A stretch of 64,000 nucleotides of DNA from Telopea speciosissima (taxonomy: Eukaryota; Streptophyta; Magnoliopsida; Proteales; Proteaceae). The position numbers and the translations under genes were made by a program. The notes under the pieces were generated by a model that was given only the letters and a program-made list of their open reading frames with translations, did no database searches and was not told the origin of the DNA. Where the stretch lies: positions 13,653,563 to 13,717,562 of the forward strand of contig NC_057922.1 in the NCBI RefSeq assembly GCF_018873765.1, given 5' to 3'. Below are positions 13,109 through 23,859 of this stretch, piece by piece (the first letter of the stretch is position 1; each line of letters starts with the position of its first letter).

Positions 13109-13761
13109 CCATAGTCAGTAAGTTCGGGTACGACAATAATACGGAAACGGATATGTACGGCAAGTAATCAGCCCACATGGTAATAGTTCGTTTCCACAAA
13201 ATTCGGTGCAATTAAACGTGTACGACAATGATACGGTTCGTGTTTTAATACGGATGCTTTGAAATAGTACGGGAGCAAAATAGGTTTATCCTAGTAAAAA
13301 TCAAGGAGCAAACTGATTTTTTTGCAACTAAATTCTAATCTTCTCATACATTCATGAACACTTAAAACCAATATGGCTTTCCAATTTGAAATCATTTCCC
13401 ATTCTTTTGGATCTCTACGTCTAATATTAATTAAGTTTAACCATGTCTATCAACACAAGTGTTGATAGGTAATCCATCAACCACAATCTATCATAGCAAA
13501 TAATAGCATGTATCAGCAAAAAACAATAATAATAATAGGTCGACAACCATTTAACAAATCAAAATATTAGATGTAGACTCTAGAGCTTGAATCGCCCCTT
13601 AGTGAAGAACCTTCAAGCAAAGTTTTAGGTCGATCAGAGTTACATTGAAGGTCACAACTCACAAACAACGAAGCAAAAGAAGAAAAAAAAAAAACCAGAA
13701 GAAAACCCTAGTTTGTGAAGAATTGCAAATCTATATAAATATTTTCAACACAAACACAAAT

Positions 13762-13792
<31 letters not shown>

Positions 13793-14143
13793 TGAAAGAT
13801 ACCTAGAATTGATGGATATGAACTAGAACCAGAGTGCTTGAGAGTAGATGGTTTGCTCGAAGCTTAGAACGAGAGTACTTGAGAGTCTTCTTTTTTTTGG
13901 TGCAATAGAACGAAGAGTCTTGGGTGTTGAACATTTTCTCACCAGTTTCTGGAATTTTAGGTTTTAGTTTTTTATTTTGGTTAATTAAATTAAAACACAT
14001 AAATATGTATTAATACGGCAATTAATACGCTTATTCTTAAGAGTCGCATAGGAATTAAGCTCCCTCATAAAATGCGGTAAGAGTCGGGATATTGATTTAT
14101 ACGGTCGAGTACGACAATTAATACGCGAACTTACTAACTATGG
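13109..14143. mobile_element. Non-autonomous TIR DNA transposon, ~1.03 kb
   Basis: Left end CCATAGTCAGTAAGTTCG, followed by GTACGACAATAATACG, is mirrored at the right end by the reverse complement of CCATAGTTAGTAAGTTCG with a similar inner block. The interior is AT-rich with scattered TACG words and no transposase. A clear target duplication is not visible, so the superfamily is open. The right terminus coincides with the start of the 174-bp tandem array. Confidence 0.65.
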
Positions 14144-15055
14144 GCACAACAGAGTGCCAATCAACATGGACCAAAAGTTCATTGATTTTTCGACAATAGA
14201 GCCAAAAGTCGAGCCCTCCTCTCAGAAGGTGGCGACACGGTAGTCTTGTACCCATTCAACACCTGACATAATTGTGGAGGGAGATCAGAGCATTTAAAAC
14301 AAATTTCACTGCGGCAGGCACAACAGAGTGCCAATCAACATGGACTAACAATTCATTGATTATTTGACAATAGAGTCAAAAGTCGAGCCCTCCTCCCAGA
14401 AGGTAGCGACACGTTAGTCTTGTACCCATTCAACATCTGACATAATTGTGGAGAGAGATCGGAGCATTTAAAACAAATTTCACTGCGGTAGGCACAACAG
14501 CGTGCCAATCAACATGGACCAAAAGCTCATTGATAATAGGGCCAAAAGTCGAGCCCTCCTACCAAAAGGTGGCGACACATCAGTCCTATACCCGTTCAAC
14601 ACCTGACATAACTGTGGAGGGAGATCGAATCATTTAAAACAAATTTCACCGTGGCAGGCACAACAAGGTGCCAATCAACATGGATAAAAAGTTCATTGAT
14701 TATCCGACAATAGAGCCAAAAGTTGAGCCCTCCGCCCAGAAGGTGGCGACACATTAGTCCTATATCCATTCAACACCTGATATAGTTGTGGAGGGAGATC
14801 GCAGCATTTAAAACAACCGCGGCAGGCACAACAGGGTGCCAATCAACATGGATCAAAAAGGTCATTGATTATCCGACAATAGAGCCAAAAGTTGAACCCT
14901 CCTCCCAGAAGGTGGTAATACATCAGTCTTGTACCCGTTCAACACCTGGCATAATTGTGGAGGGAGATCGGAGCATTTAAAACAAATTTCACCGTGGCAA
15001 GCACAATAGGGTGCCAATCAACATGGACCACTAATTTCACCGCAACAAGTGTAAC
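14144..15055. repeat. Tandem array, ~174-bp unit, about five copies
   Basis: The phrase GTGCCAATCAACATGG recurs with units starting near 14151, 14325, 14499, 14665, 14833 and 15008 (spacings 174, 174, 166, 168, 175). Each unit also carries a GACAATAGAGCCAAAAGT-like block, CTCCCAGAAGGTGGCGACAC, ATAATTGTGGAGGGAGATC and CATTTAAAACAA. The last unit is truncated after ~40 bp. Units differ by substitutions and short deletions. The small open frames inside repeat with the period and look like by-products. Confidence 0.93.
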
Positions 15056-15759
15056 CAATTGAAAACACTAAATTTTGTCACCTCGAAGAATGTTCGAGTC
15101 TCATTGAATCTCATTGGAAATCTCTGTCACCGACAGTTTCGAAAAATTAGAATTTTACCAATAAAATTACCAAAATAACCATATACTAACTTAGCTGCCA
15201 AACTTACTCAAATTTGACCCAAACTTCTAGGGAAAGTGTGTTTCATCATTTTAAACCCAAATCCAACGGTCAACAAAGGAGAGAGGGGCAACAAATTTCA
15301 TAACAGTAAGCACAACAAATCATAGATCAACAAAGGTGGCCATTCTTTCATCATCAAGCTAGGTAGACCATTGGGTTTTCTCTTAAAGAGGAAAGTAAAT
15401 TTCAATAAGTAACGTAAATCACATTTTCTCCATCGTAGATCCAATACCTGCATACGTACTATATTAAATAGAATCTTTAAGAGAGAGTGCTCTTAGCAAG
15501 CGGCATAGGTTAGCGCATCAATAAAGTACAATAAAATGGTATCATACATAGAAAAATAACTAGATCATTTCACGTGAATATGAGAGAGAAACAAACATAT
15601 AGGTTGGAGCTTATCCTATACACCACTAGAGAATCTTTTCCCTTTTTTTGTTGCATGGATAACTATCACAAATTCAAATCATAACTGGTTTAAAAAAAAT
15701 GGAAAAAAACCATTAATGAAAAAGAAGGGTCAAGTTGGAAAAGAGAAAACGATTTTTTT
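15056..15759. other. Intergenic DNA; no gene seen
   Basis: AT-rich, no repeat structure or coding signal recognised. Confidence 0.45.
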
Positions 15760-16380
15760 AGAGTTGACAGTCACCGTGCGGGTTTGGTGTTGACCGTACA
15801 AAAGAATTAAAAGTAGGGAAGAGAAGAAGCTAAAAATAATAAGGTAATGATGATGAAATCGCCATAACAGAGGTCGAGAGACTCAGGTGCTTCAATTTTT
15901 TTCTGCTTTTTTTTTTTTTTCTTTTTCTTTTTCTTTTATTTACAGTTTGTCTTGTTCTCTGTGTAGTTATTTGTGTGTATAGAGAGATTAGAAGCAACGG
16001 GTTGTAGTAGGTAACCGGTTGGTAGTTGACCGGAAGCAGCAGGTACGGCGACATGGGATTGGGCGCAGCTTAAAAAGTTGACGGACCTGGGAAATGAACA
16101 AAACATTCAAGTCAGGTGAGTTTTAAAGTAAAGAGCCTTTTTAGGGTTTAGAATGCTTAGGGGGGTGCGTACGGTACTTAGGTGTTTAGGTTAGTTTTTA
16201 GTAGGGTTATATTTTGATCTAAATTGGGAACTTTCTCAATGAAAACCTCAATTAGTGATCTCAAATTTCTTCAAATTGAGATACGTAACCCCTTTTTATT
16301 CTTCCCTTCTTTCCCCTCATTCTCTCATTCCCCTTTCTCTCTCTATAAAGGTTTGTTTGTGGGTTTAGGGTTGAAGAGAG
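15760..16380 (+). promoter_or_regulatory. Putative MIR166 promoter with TATA box
   Basis: A TATA-box-like TATAAAG lies at 16344-16350 in a CT-rich context typical of plant core promoters, which would put transcription start near 16375-16380, about 45-50 nt before the first hairpin. Upstream, four TTGAC cores (15764, 15790, 16026, 16078) form a W-box-like cluster. The assignment is inferred from position; no transcript evidence is available. Confidence 0.5.
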
Positions 16381-16421
16381 AAAAGAAGAATGGTTGGGGC
16401 TTGGGCTGGCTAGCTATTCAT

Positions 16422-16502
16422 GGTTGAGGGGAATGTTGGCTGGCTCGAGGCTTTTACATGGTGGAAGTGAAGCGTCGGACCAGGCTTCATTCCTCTCAAA
16501 CA
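16422..16502 (+). ncRNA. MIR166: MIR166 precursor hairpin 1
   Basis: miR166 guides cleavage of class III HD-ZIP transcription-factor mRNAs (PHB/PHV/REV family) and so controls organ polarity and vascular patterning. The mature strand is on the 3' arm at 16475-16495; it begins TCGGACCAGGCTTCATTCC and ends TC. The star strand is on the 5' arm at 16430-16450 (GGAATGTTGGCTGGCTCG..). The arms pair from TTGAGGGGAATG to CATTCCTCTCAA, leaving a loop of about 24 nt between the star and mature strands. Arm order (star 5', mature 3') is the one known for MIR166. Confidence 0.93.
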
Positions 16503-16578
16503 TGTACATGGAAGGTCCTCCTCTCATGGTGGTGTATGGTAGTGGTGCAAGTTAGCAGGTTGGGGTGATCGTTAAGGT

Positions 16579-16730
16579 TAGGTTAAGGGGAATGTTGTCT
16601 GGCTCGAGGTCATGTTAGTGGTTTTGAGAGATCTTTTTCGATCTCTTGTTTAATTTGCTTCTGGTTTCTTATGAAACTACGAATCAAACAACTAAAATGA
16701 CCTCGGACCAGGCTTCATTCCCCTCAACCA
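16579..16730 (+). ncRNA. MIR166: MIR166 precursor hairpin 2
   Basis: Second miR166 stem-loop, 77 nt after the first. The mature strand is at 16703-16723 (TCGGACCAGGCTTCATTCC then CC, the most common miR166 form). The star strand is at 16589-16609 (GGAATGTTGTCTGGCTCG..). The stem extends outward (GGTTAAGGGGAATG with CATTCCCCTCAACC) and inward (GGTCATGTTAGTGGTTT with AAACAACTAAAATGACC). The loop is long, about 93 nt between star and mature strands, and contains a small inner stem GAGATC..GATCTC. Lying on the same strand and so close to hairpin 1, it is probably processed from the same primary transcript. Confidence 0.95.
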
Positions 16731-16942
16731 ACATTTGCTTTTCTCTTCTTCTTCATCTTCTCAAGGTAATAATATTATTGGATCTCTCTATTTTTCTCTG
16801 TGATTTCTCTTATGCAGCTTTTTTTTTCTTCTTCTTCTTTGATGTAGGGATTTGCATGGAATTATGCCTTACCTACCTCACTATTTGTTGATGTTACATC
16901 TTTCTTTGCTGATCTCTTTTATTGGCTTTGTTTCTCTTCTTT

Positions 16943-17178
16943 CATCTAGAATTCATGTATGAATCTCTCTCTTTCTCTCTCTCTCTCTTTCTCAAAGAAG
17001 AAAGAACCCTTATCCTTGTTTCACAGTCAAGAAGGTTCAGGTTAAATTTTTTATTTTTTTCATCTAGAATTCATGTATGAATCTCTCTCTCTCTCAAAGA
17101 AGAAGAAGAAGAAGAAGAAGAAAGAGCCATTATCTTTGTTTTACAGTCGATCAGAAGGTTGAGGTTCATTATTTTTTT
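16943..17178 (+). repeat. Tandem duplication, ~118-bp unit
   Basis: CATCTAGAATTCATGTATGA, a CT tract, TCAAAGAAGAA, a TTATC-TTTGTTT block, CACAGTC/TACAGTC and AGAAGGTT occur at 16943-17060 and again from 17061. The second copy has an expanded GAA tract (17098-17122). It lies just downstream of the MIR166 hairpins, perhaps within the primary transcript. CT/GA-rich sequence continues to ~18400; the short open frames there reflect microsatellite composition. Confidence 0.8.
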
Positions 17179-18091
17179 TCCCAAACTACAAGGATTTTTC
17201 TCTTTAATGACTCAAAGGTGCATTTCGTGTGGAAAAGATGCAGACCTGCAGAGACTCTCTGCAACACCTACCCTAGGTCATAGGAATCTAGGGATCAAGA
17301 ACAGTAATCCTCTTCTTATAGGGCTAGCCTCTGTTGTATTTATTACCAGCTTTTCAAATTTACCAAGATAAAACTGACAGAAATCTCTCTCTCTTTCTCT
17401 CTCTCTCTCTCTCAGTTCATGAAGAAGGTGAAAATGAAAATCAGAAATAGGCCGGGAAGCATCTTATCACAATTTTTTTTTAATAATTTATTTTTATTTT
17501 TGGGATGGAAACGTAACTGTGGGAGCTCATGTTGCAATGGAGGATTTATAGATTTTAACGATAAAGGGAAGCGCGTTTCACGGTTACCAGATTTTGAGTC
17601 GTCTTTCATTTCTAATTACTGCAACTCTCTCTCTCTCTCTCTCTCTTCAATACAACTACTTATTATTCATGTTTTTGTACTTTCAATTTTCTTATGTAAT
17701 AACACACACAGAGAAAGAAATAAAGAAAGTGAGAGAGAGAGAGCATTTATTTATGAAGCTTTTTAAGGTGATGATAGAAGGCATCTCTCTCTCCCTCTCT
17801 GTGGTGTGTACAGTAGATCAGATGAGGGTTTTGAAAACCTAACTTCTTCAATCAATCTATTCTACAGAGAGAGGGAGAGAGAGAGAAAGAGATAGGGGTT
17901 GAGGGAAGTAATAAATTATTAATTAAAATATGGGATTGAGTGACGAAGATCTGACGTTTCTTGGAAAATGAAACAAAACACAGAGAGACCTCCTCCTCCT
18001 CCTCGGTCTCCTTCATGACAACTTCCATCTTCGAGAAGAACACTATTATTGTCTTTTCTCAGGACAGCTTGCTTCTCTAATAAAATATTCA

Positions 18092-18131
<40 letters not shown>

Positions 18132-18151
18132 TCATCATGTGTTCTCCAAGC

Positions 18152-18183
<32 letters not shown>

Positions 18184-18590
18184 TCACGAGCATGTATTGC
18201 CTAGGGCAAGTATTACGTGTGATGCAAGTAGTCTGTGTGTGTTGGTTTCTGTCTTATTTGTTTGTGTGGGATTGTCTCACTGAGAGACAAGAGTGAGTGA
18301 GAGAGAGCTAGAGTGAAAGATGGGTACTTTGTATTAGTTTGGTATCTACTCTCTCTCTCTCTCATTCTCATTCTCATTCTCATTCTCATTGTAAAGCTTA
18401 CATATATTATAAATCAAAAACTTAATATAGTGTAACTTATTTCTTTCTTTCTTGTATTCATCAAAAGAGACTGTTGTTTACCTCCAGTACCACAAGATGC
18501 ATGTGGTTTTACGGTTGTATTACTGACACTACTGGGGTCTAAGTCAACTCATAGTTGACTCTTGTGTACCCGTACGTTTCTCAGTGCTTT
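17179..18590. other. CT/GA-rich region downstream of MIR166; no protein gene seen
   Basis: Contains (CT)n near 17383-17415 and 17623-17648, an (AT)n run at ~18094-18128, and (GA)n at ~18150-18182 and 17866-17886. May include the 3' part of pri-miR166. No coding signal. Confidence 0.5.
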
Positions 18591-18591
18591 T

Positions 18592-19246
18592 AACTTTGAT
18601 GCCAACTTGCTAGATTTTATATAAAAAAAAACAAAAACCACTTGTTAAAGTATACATATGGGGAGGATTGGGCCATGTGTGCGCGATAGCCAATGCAAGC
18701 TAGCATCTCGTGGGCAAGATTTCCGCTTTTCATGGGGCAGGTCATTTCATCCCAATTGTGTTTGGGCATGGTCGACTTTTCCTTCACTCATCGACGGGAA
18801 TGGGTATTAATGGGAGGATATTTTAGAACATATTAAAATCCTATGAGAAGTTTGTGAACCCTAGCTAAGACAGTGGGTGAACCCTCCTCTATGGTTGGAG
18901 GAAAATTTTGTCCATAACGTATATAAATAAAAGCTTGTTCAGTTTTAGATTATATACAAGTCTATGGAGACTAATCTGCCTGATTGTTTGAATAATCTTC
19001 ATCTTGGTGGGCCCATCACTTGTTTTGAGTAGGGGAAGCAGGTTGTAGGGAAATGATCTCTCTCTTTACTGTGGATCAGTGAGGCCCATTTCCAATATAG
19101 AGAGAGATCGAGAGAGAGAATTTCTATGTTAGGTGAGGGTTATGGTCGGTTTTGTGCTTAGGAAGGTGCCATAAACCAATAGGAGGGGAGTAGAAATCAT
19201 CTTAGGTGTTCATCTTAAAAGTGAATGTGCTACTCCATTTCCAATG

Positions 19247-19281
<35 letters not shown>

Positions 19282-19650
19282 AAGAATTTTTCAAAAGAGC
19301 CACCAATGGGAGGGTAGAAGAACATCTTGAGGTCGGACCTTCGGGTAATGGTAGGGTTACTCTATTGCAACTTAGAGCAGGTCACGAGTTTGAGTTAGGG
19401 AAACAGTCTTTTTACGAATTCAAGATAAAGCTGCATACATTATGATCCTTTTCAGACCCCACAGTGGCAAGAGCCTCATGCAGGCGGTAACACCTTTTTG
19501 ACGTTACACACTTATTTAGATCAAGCATAGGAAATTCCGAACTGCTGGAGGAGGGAGAGGTTCATAGCAGGGGCTGAGTTGAGTTTGGAGTTAGGGATGA
19601 TATAATGTTGCTGACTACATTACCTGTCTCTACCTTTAATATCTACCTTT
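18592..19650. repeat. Tandem segmental duplication, copy A (~1.06 kb)
   Basis: Starts around AACTTTGATGCCAACTTGCT (18592) and ends with TACCTGTCTCTACCTTTAAT (19621-19640). The same order of blocks recurs in copy B with a period of about 1,062 bp at the left end and 1,020 bp at the right end. Blocks include a MITE-like GGGCCATGTGTGCG segment, TGGTGGGCCCATCACTTG, a GA microsatellite (19253-19278), a SINE, and GGAAATTCCGA. Confidence 0.9.
19331..19499 (+). repeat. Au-like SINE
   Basis: GGTAATGGTAGGGTTACTCT (A-box-like), CACGAGTTTGAGT (B-box-like), TACATTATGATCC, CAGACCCCACAGTGG and a terminal CACCTTTTT follow the order of the tRNA-derived Au SINE. It lies inside duplication copy A. Confidence 0.75.
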
Positions 19651-20660
19651 AGCAACTTTGATGCCAACTTGCTAAAGTTTATATTAAAAAAAAAACACTT
19701 GCTCAAGTATATATATGGGGAGGGTTGGGCCATGTGTGCGTGACAGCCAATGCGAGCAAGCTAGCATCTCGTGGGCAAGATTTCTGCCTTTCATGGGGAC
19801 AGGTCATTTCATCCCCAATTGTGTTTGGGCATGGCCGAGTTTCCCTCTATCCACTGGTGGGAATGGATATTGAGAGGATATTTTGGAACATATTAAAACC
19901 CGATGAGGGGTTTGTGAACCCTAACTAGGATGGTGGGTGAACCCTCCTCTATGGGTGGAGGAAAACTTTGTCCATAATATGTATAAATAAAGGCTTGTTC
20001 AGTTTTAGGTTGTATACAAGTCTATGGAGACTAATCTGCCTGATTGTTTGACTAATCTTCATCTTGGTGGGCCCATCACTTGTTTTGAATAGGGGAAGCA
20101 GATTGTAGGGAAATGACCTCTCTTTACTGTGGATCAGTGAGGCCCATTTCCAATGTAGAGAGAGAGAATTTCTATGTTAGGTGAGGGTTATGGTTTTGTG
20201 CTTAGGTAAACCAATATAGGAAGGGAGTAGAAATCATCTTAGGTGTTCATCTTAAAAGTGAATGTGATATTCCATTTCCAATAGAGAGAGAGAGAGAAAT
20301 TAAAAGAGTTTTTCAAAAGAGCCACCAATGAGAGGGTAGAAGAAAACATCTTTAAGGTTGGATCTCAGCGTAATGGTAGGGTTGCTCTATTGCAACTTAG
20401 TGCATGTCACGAGTTTGAGTCAGGGAAACAACCTTTTTGCAAATTCAGGATAAAGCTGCATACATTATGACCCTCTTTAGACCCCGTAGTGGCAAGAGCC
20501 TCATGCACTGAGCGGTTACACCCTTTTACGGTTACACCCTTTTTTAAGATCAGGCATAGGAAATTCCGAGCTGGTGGAGGAGGGAGAGTTCATAGGAGGG
20601 GCTGAGTTGAGTTTGGAGTTGGGGATGATGATGACTACATTACCTGTCTCTACCTTTAAT
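19651..20660. repeat. Tandem segmental duplication, copy B (~1.01 kb)
   Basis: Direct repeat of 18592-19650, immediately adjacent. It differs by scattered substitutions, shorter GA/CT runs and a duplicated GGTTACACCCTTTT at the SINE tail (20515-20545). Confidence 0.9.
20357..20545 (+). repeat. Au-like SINE (copy B)
   Basis: Counterpart of the SINE at 19331-19499, with GTAATGGTAGGGTTGCTCT, CACGAGTTTGAGTC, ACATTATGACCC and a doubled GGTTACACCCTTTT tail. Confidence 0.75.
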
Positions 20661-21245
20661 CTACTCTTATTAATATCTTGGTACAGAAATCTGATTATGG
20701 CATCATGGCACGAACAAACCTGACATAGAGGATACAACAATCTTACTTTAATCTTTTTAGTTCCTAGACTCCAAAAGGCTATAAATAATACTTGCTCCAT
20801 ATATGAGTACTACTAGCTGGTCAAAGCTAGAGGAATTCTCAATCTGTGTTTGGACTTCAATTCTTCTAAGCTACATTCATTTAGCTTCTCATAGGCTCCA
20901 TTAACTTAGAATTTTGTTTTATTTTTATGAGAAGGAAAAACTATTGTCAGAGGAATCTAATTAGTGTAAAATCATATGGTTTGGCTGATTGTTTCTTTGG
21001 GGTAGCTGGGCCATCCCGGACTTGAACATGAGACCTCACCTCTAAAGTAAATCATCGCACCTATGACCCAACCATGACGCTAATCTTTGGTTGTGAAATT
21101 TGTGACTAGGAGACCTTCAATGGTCGTTTAATTCTTAGATATTTGATGACATGAATCAGTTTATGTTAGGGTCAGTTTTAGATTATTCCTCTAGATTGCT
21201 ACCTATTCAGTTAGGTTCTTGAAATGGTATCTATCCTTAGGCCAA
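20661..21245. other. Intergenic DNA; no gene seen
   Basis: Around 20998-21085 there is text like the B-box side of a tRNA-type SINE on the minus strand (GGACTTGAACATGAGACCTC). Nothing else recognised. Confidence 0.4.
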
Positions 21246-21425
21246 ATGTTCTCTGTGCTGGAGGCACAGGATACGCGTAGATACATGGAAAATTTTTTGC
21301 TGCTACACTAGTAGCAGGAACAATCCTGCTACAAGTGTAGCAACAAAATTTCGTCCCAGACACATGGGGGGTGAGCGTCTTGTCTCATGTGTTTAGCCGC
21401 AGCCTGCCCTCCCAGGCAGAGAATA
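21246..21425. repeat. MITE-like repeat
   Basis: Starts with TGTTCTCTGTGCTGGAGGCA and ends with GCCCTCCCAGGCAGAGAATA. The inner CTACACTAGTAGCAGGA pairs with TCCTGCTACAAGTGTAG to form a central palindrome. Confidence 0.6.
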
Positions 21426-21506
21426 ATAATCATCGATATCCTTGTTTTGATATTCAAAAGTCATAGTTTACTATCGCTTAAGTTGAAGTATCAAACTAAT
21501 TAATGT

Positions 21507-21632
21507 TGTGTTCGGTATGCATTCTAGGTTGATTTCGCATTCTTGAGCGATAAAAACAACTATTTAATTTTATCATCTGAGAATGAAAAATCAACTTAAA
21601 ATGCATTCCAATAATGCATACCAAACACTGCC
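21507..21632. repeat. Palindromic MITE, ~126 bp
   Basis: GTGTTCGGTATGCATTCTAG at the left pairs with AATGCATACCAAACAC at the right, with further inner pairing (GTTGATTT with AAATCAAC, GCATTCT with AGAATG). No coding capacity. Confidence 0.75.
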
Positions 21633-22591
21633 TAAGAATGTAGTTGATCGATCGTGAGGATGTTTCTAAGAAGTTCATGCATGTGCAGAATATTCCAAGG
21701 AAGAAGAAATTTGTTAGTGAAGGAAGAGAAGTCCATTAATATTTCTATGAAGGATCTCCGTGTGAATTTAATGTATTCTTTTGCTTATGGATAAGTGTAG
21801 GTAGTCTTCATGAAAATATTGTTCTCTGGAATTACTTGATGAGCTTTGTTGCTTCTTAGGTGGCTCCTTCAATTCGTTGGTTGAGGGTGACTTCAATGTT
21901 GTTTGTGAGGTAGCTGAGATTCTAAGAAGCTGGTGATCGAGGAAGGGGGAGGGGTTTATGTTTCTTATTTTCTCGCCATTTTTCAATTTTGGAATGTTAT
22001 TCATCATGCTAGTTTCTTGGATATTGGTTTTCTTACCAGTGTATTAATGTTGTAGAACTAGAATAGAATGTTTATCTTTTAATGGCTTAGTGATTCAACT
22101 CCAATAATTTTTTTAACGTGGGAGATCTTTCACATCATCACGAACTTGTAATACATACTTACCATTACTATCCCAAATAGAACTACCATCCCTCCTTTTG
22201 TGTATGATGTACAGATTTTCTATTCTCTTTAATTTATATATTTTTCGTTTTCTCATCAATTTTTTTTTTTTTTTTTAATTAAACTTGTTAGGAAAGATGT
22301 TGGAGCTGAATCGTGCAACTGGTCACTCTCCTTAAGTTTGTAAACGTCCTTTATGGTTCAAACCGGTTAATTAATGTGAATCAACCTCCACGATGAAACA
22401 GTCCTGTAGGCCCCTCTAATAATCATTGCACTTGTTTACTGGGAAAGCTTGGAATTTGTTTAAATAGTACATGAAAATAGAAATACCTATGAAAGTACTC
22501 ACAAATGGTCATGACGGCTTCTATATATAGATATGGATACATCTTGGACGTACATGCCCAAATGGCCCCAACAAATGTGCCTATCTAGAGA
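21633..22591. other. Intergenic DNA; no gene seen
   Basis: AT-rich with a T-run near 22260. No recognisable gene. Confidence 0.45.
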
Positions 22592-22770
22592 CCACAACAA
22601 CAACAACAACTCAGCTTGTCTCAATTAAATGGGGTCGGTTACATGGATCCTTGCCTTCCAATTAGCTCTATTCGAGGTCATACTTGAATCAAGGCCTGAA
22701 CTTTGAGTGTCTTTCCTCATTATTTCTCTTAATGTCATTTTATGCATGACCCTTGTTTTTCATGTATACA
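22592..22770 (-). mobile_element. RTE-type LINE 3' end fragment
   Basis: On the plus strand it reads ACAACAACAACAACAACTC, then AATTAAATGGGGTCGG, TACATGGATCC and ATTCGAGGTCATACTTG. This is the reverse complement of the (TTG)n-tailed 3' end typical of plant RTE LINEs. The end of the related fragment at 31590-31979 is CCCATTTAGTTGGGATAAGG plus (TTG)n on the plus strand. No coding sequence is kept. Confidence 0.75.
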
Positions 22771-23820
22771 AGTTGATTTGATATGATGCACTCTAGTCTT
22801 ATTACAAAATTTCAGACCATTGTTGCTGCGGCTTTATCCCACAGGCAAGTCATAATGAACGTAGGCTTCATTTTGAAAATTAGATTTTTTGTAACACTCA
22901 CTATTTTTTAGTATAGGGTACAAATTATTGCAAGTTGCAACTTCAGCTTACAATGCGATTGTATTGAGCTTTGATTTGTAATAAAATTTAATATGGGTCA
23001 ATATTTAGTATATATATAGTTTAAATGCATGCCTTGTTTATGCTTCTTTTATTTATTATTTTGTAGTTAATTTAGAACAAGAGGGAGATGTCCACCTAGA
23101 AGGAAGGCTTGAAGGCAAGCCCAACCCCAACACGATCCTAAATCCTCTTAGCTCAGCCCAAGCCCAAGCCCAAGCCCAAGCCAGCCTTAGGTCAGATTGA
23201 GATATCTCAGCCCAAGTCCAACCTTGTCGAGCTCAGCACAACCCAACTCGACCTTGATTGACCCTGATTGGGCTGGGCTAGTAGGCCAAATTAGCCTTGT
23301 TTAACCCTATTTTTACGATCCTAATTGACTCTTATTTTTTTCCATTTCCATTGTCCTATGCATTAAAACAATGAGAAACATGTGAGTGTTGAGCATTGGT
23401 TTGTTTTGTATTCAATTGACTATTAGATTTTTCTTTGGGTTAAAAAACTTAGTCCACTCGTAAAATTTTAATTACTTTCATTCAATAGATATTTAGAATT
23501 TTTTTTTGATAAATCAATGGATAATTAGATATTAAACAAAAATTGTAATATGTAAACACTTAATTGTAAAGCATAACATAACACGGTCTGACTCATCCCG
23601 AGGCCTCAACCCTGGCCAGCCCGACCCTAACCCTGTGCCTGAAATTTCCAACCCTAAACTGCTCTTAGGGTAGAAAAATCCAGCTCAGACCCGTTCGGGG
23701 TCAGGGTGGACTCGGATCGATTGGGCTAAACTTACACCCCTACCGGCTACCACACGCCCAGACAAACGATCTATTGCCTGTAGGGTATTTTCGACTTCTC
23801 CCGGCAGTGTCATGGTCGCA
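22771..23820. other. Upstream region of the Nopp140-like gene; repeat debris
   Basis: Holds an AAGCCC-type short repeat (23158-23182) and GC-richer blocks at 23100-23290 and 23580-23740. The latter ends in GGGCTAAACTTACACCCCTA, which looks like one end of a hAT-type element (related to GGGGTGT- termini). Its partner end was not found. A TGGGCT (site-II-like) word occurs at 23722-23727. Confidence 0.4.
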
Positions 23821-23859
23821 ATTTTCTTAACATATGTTCCCTATCTTCCAATGTCCCAT

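Noticed and set aside
14144..15055. CRISPR-like array
   Set aside because: The units are ~174 bp contiguous repeats without short repeat/spacer alternation, and the sequence is plant nuclear DNA.
19395..19420. tRNA gene
   Set aside because: The B-box-like CACGAGTTTGAGT belongs to an Au-like SINE; no full cloverleaf can be drawn.
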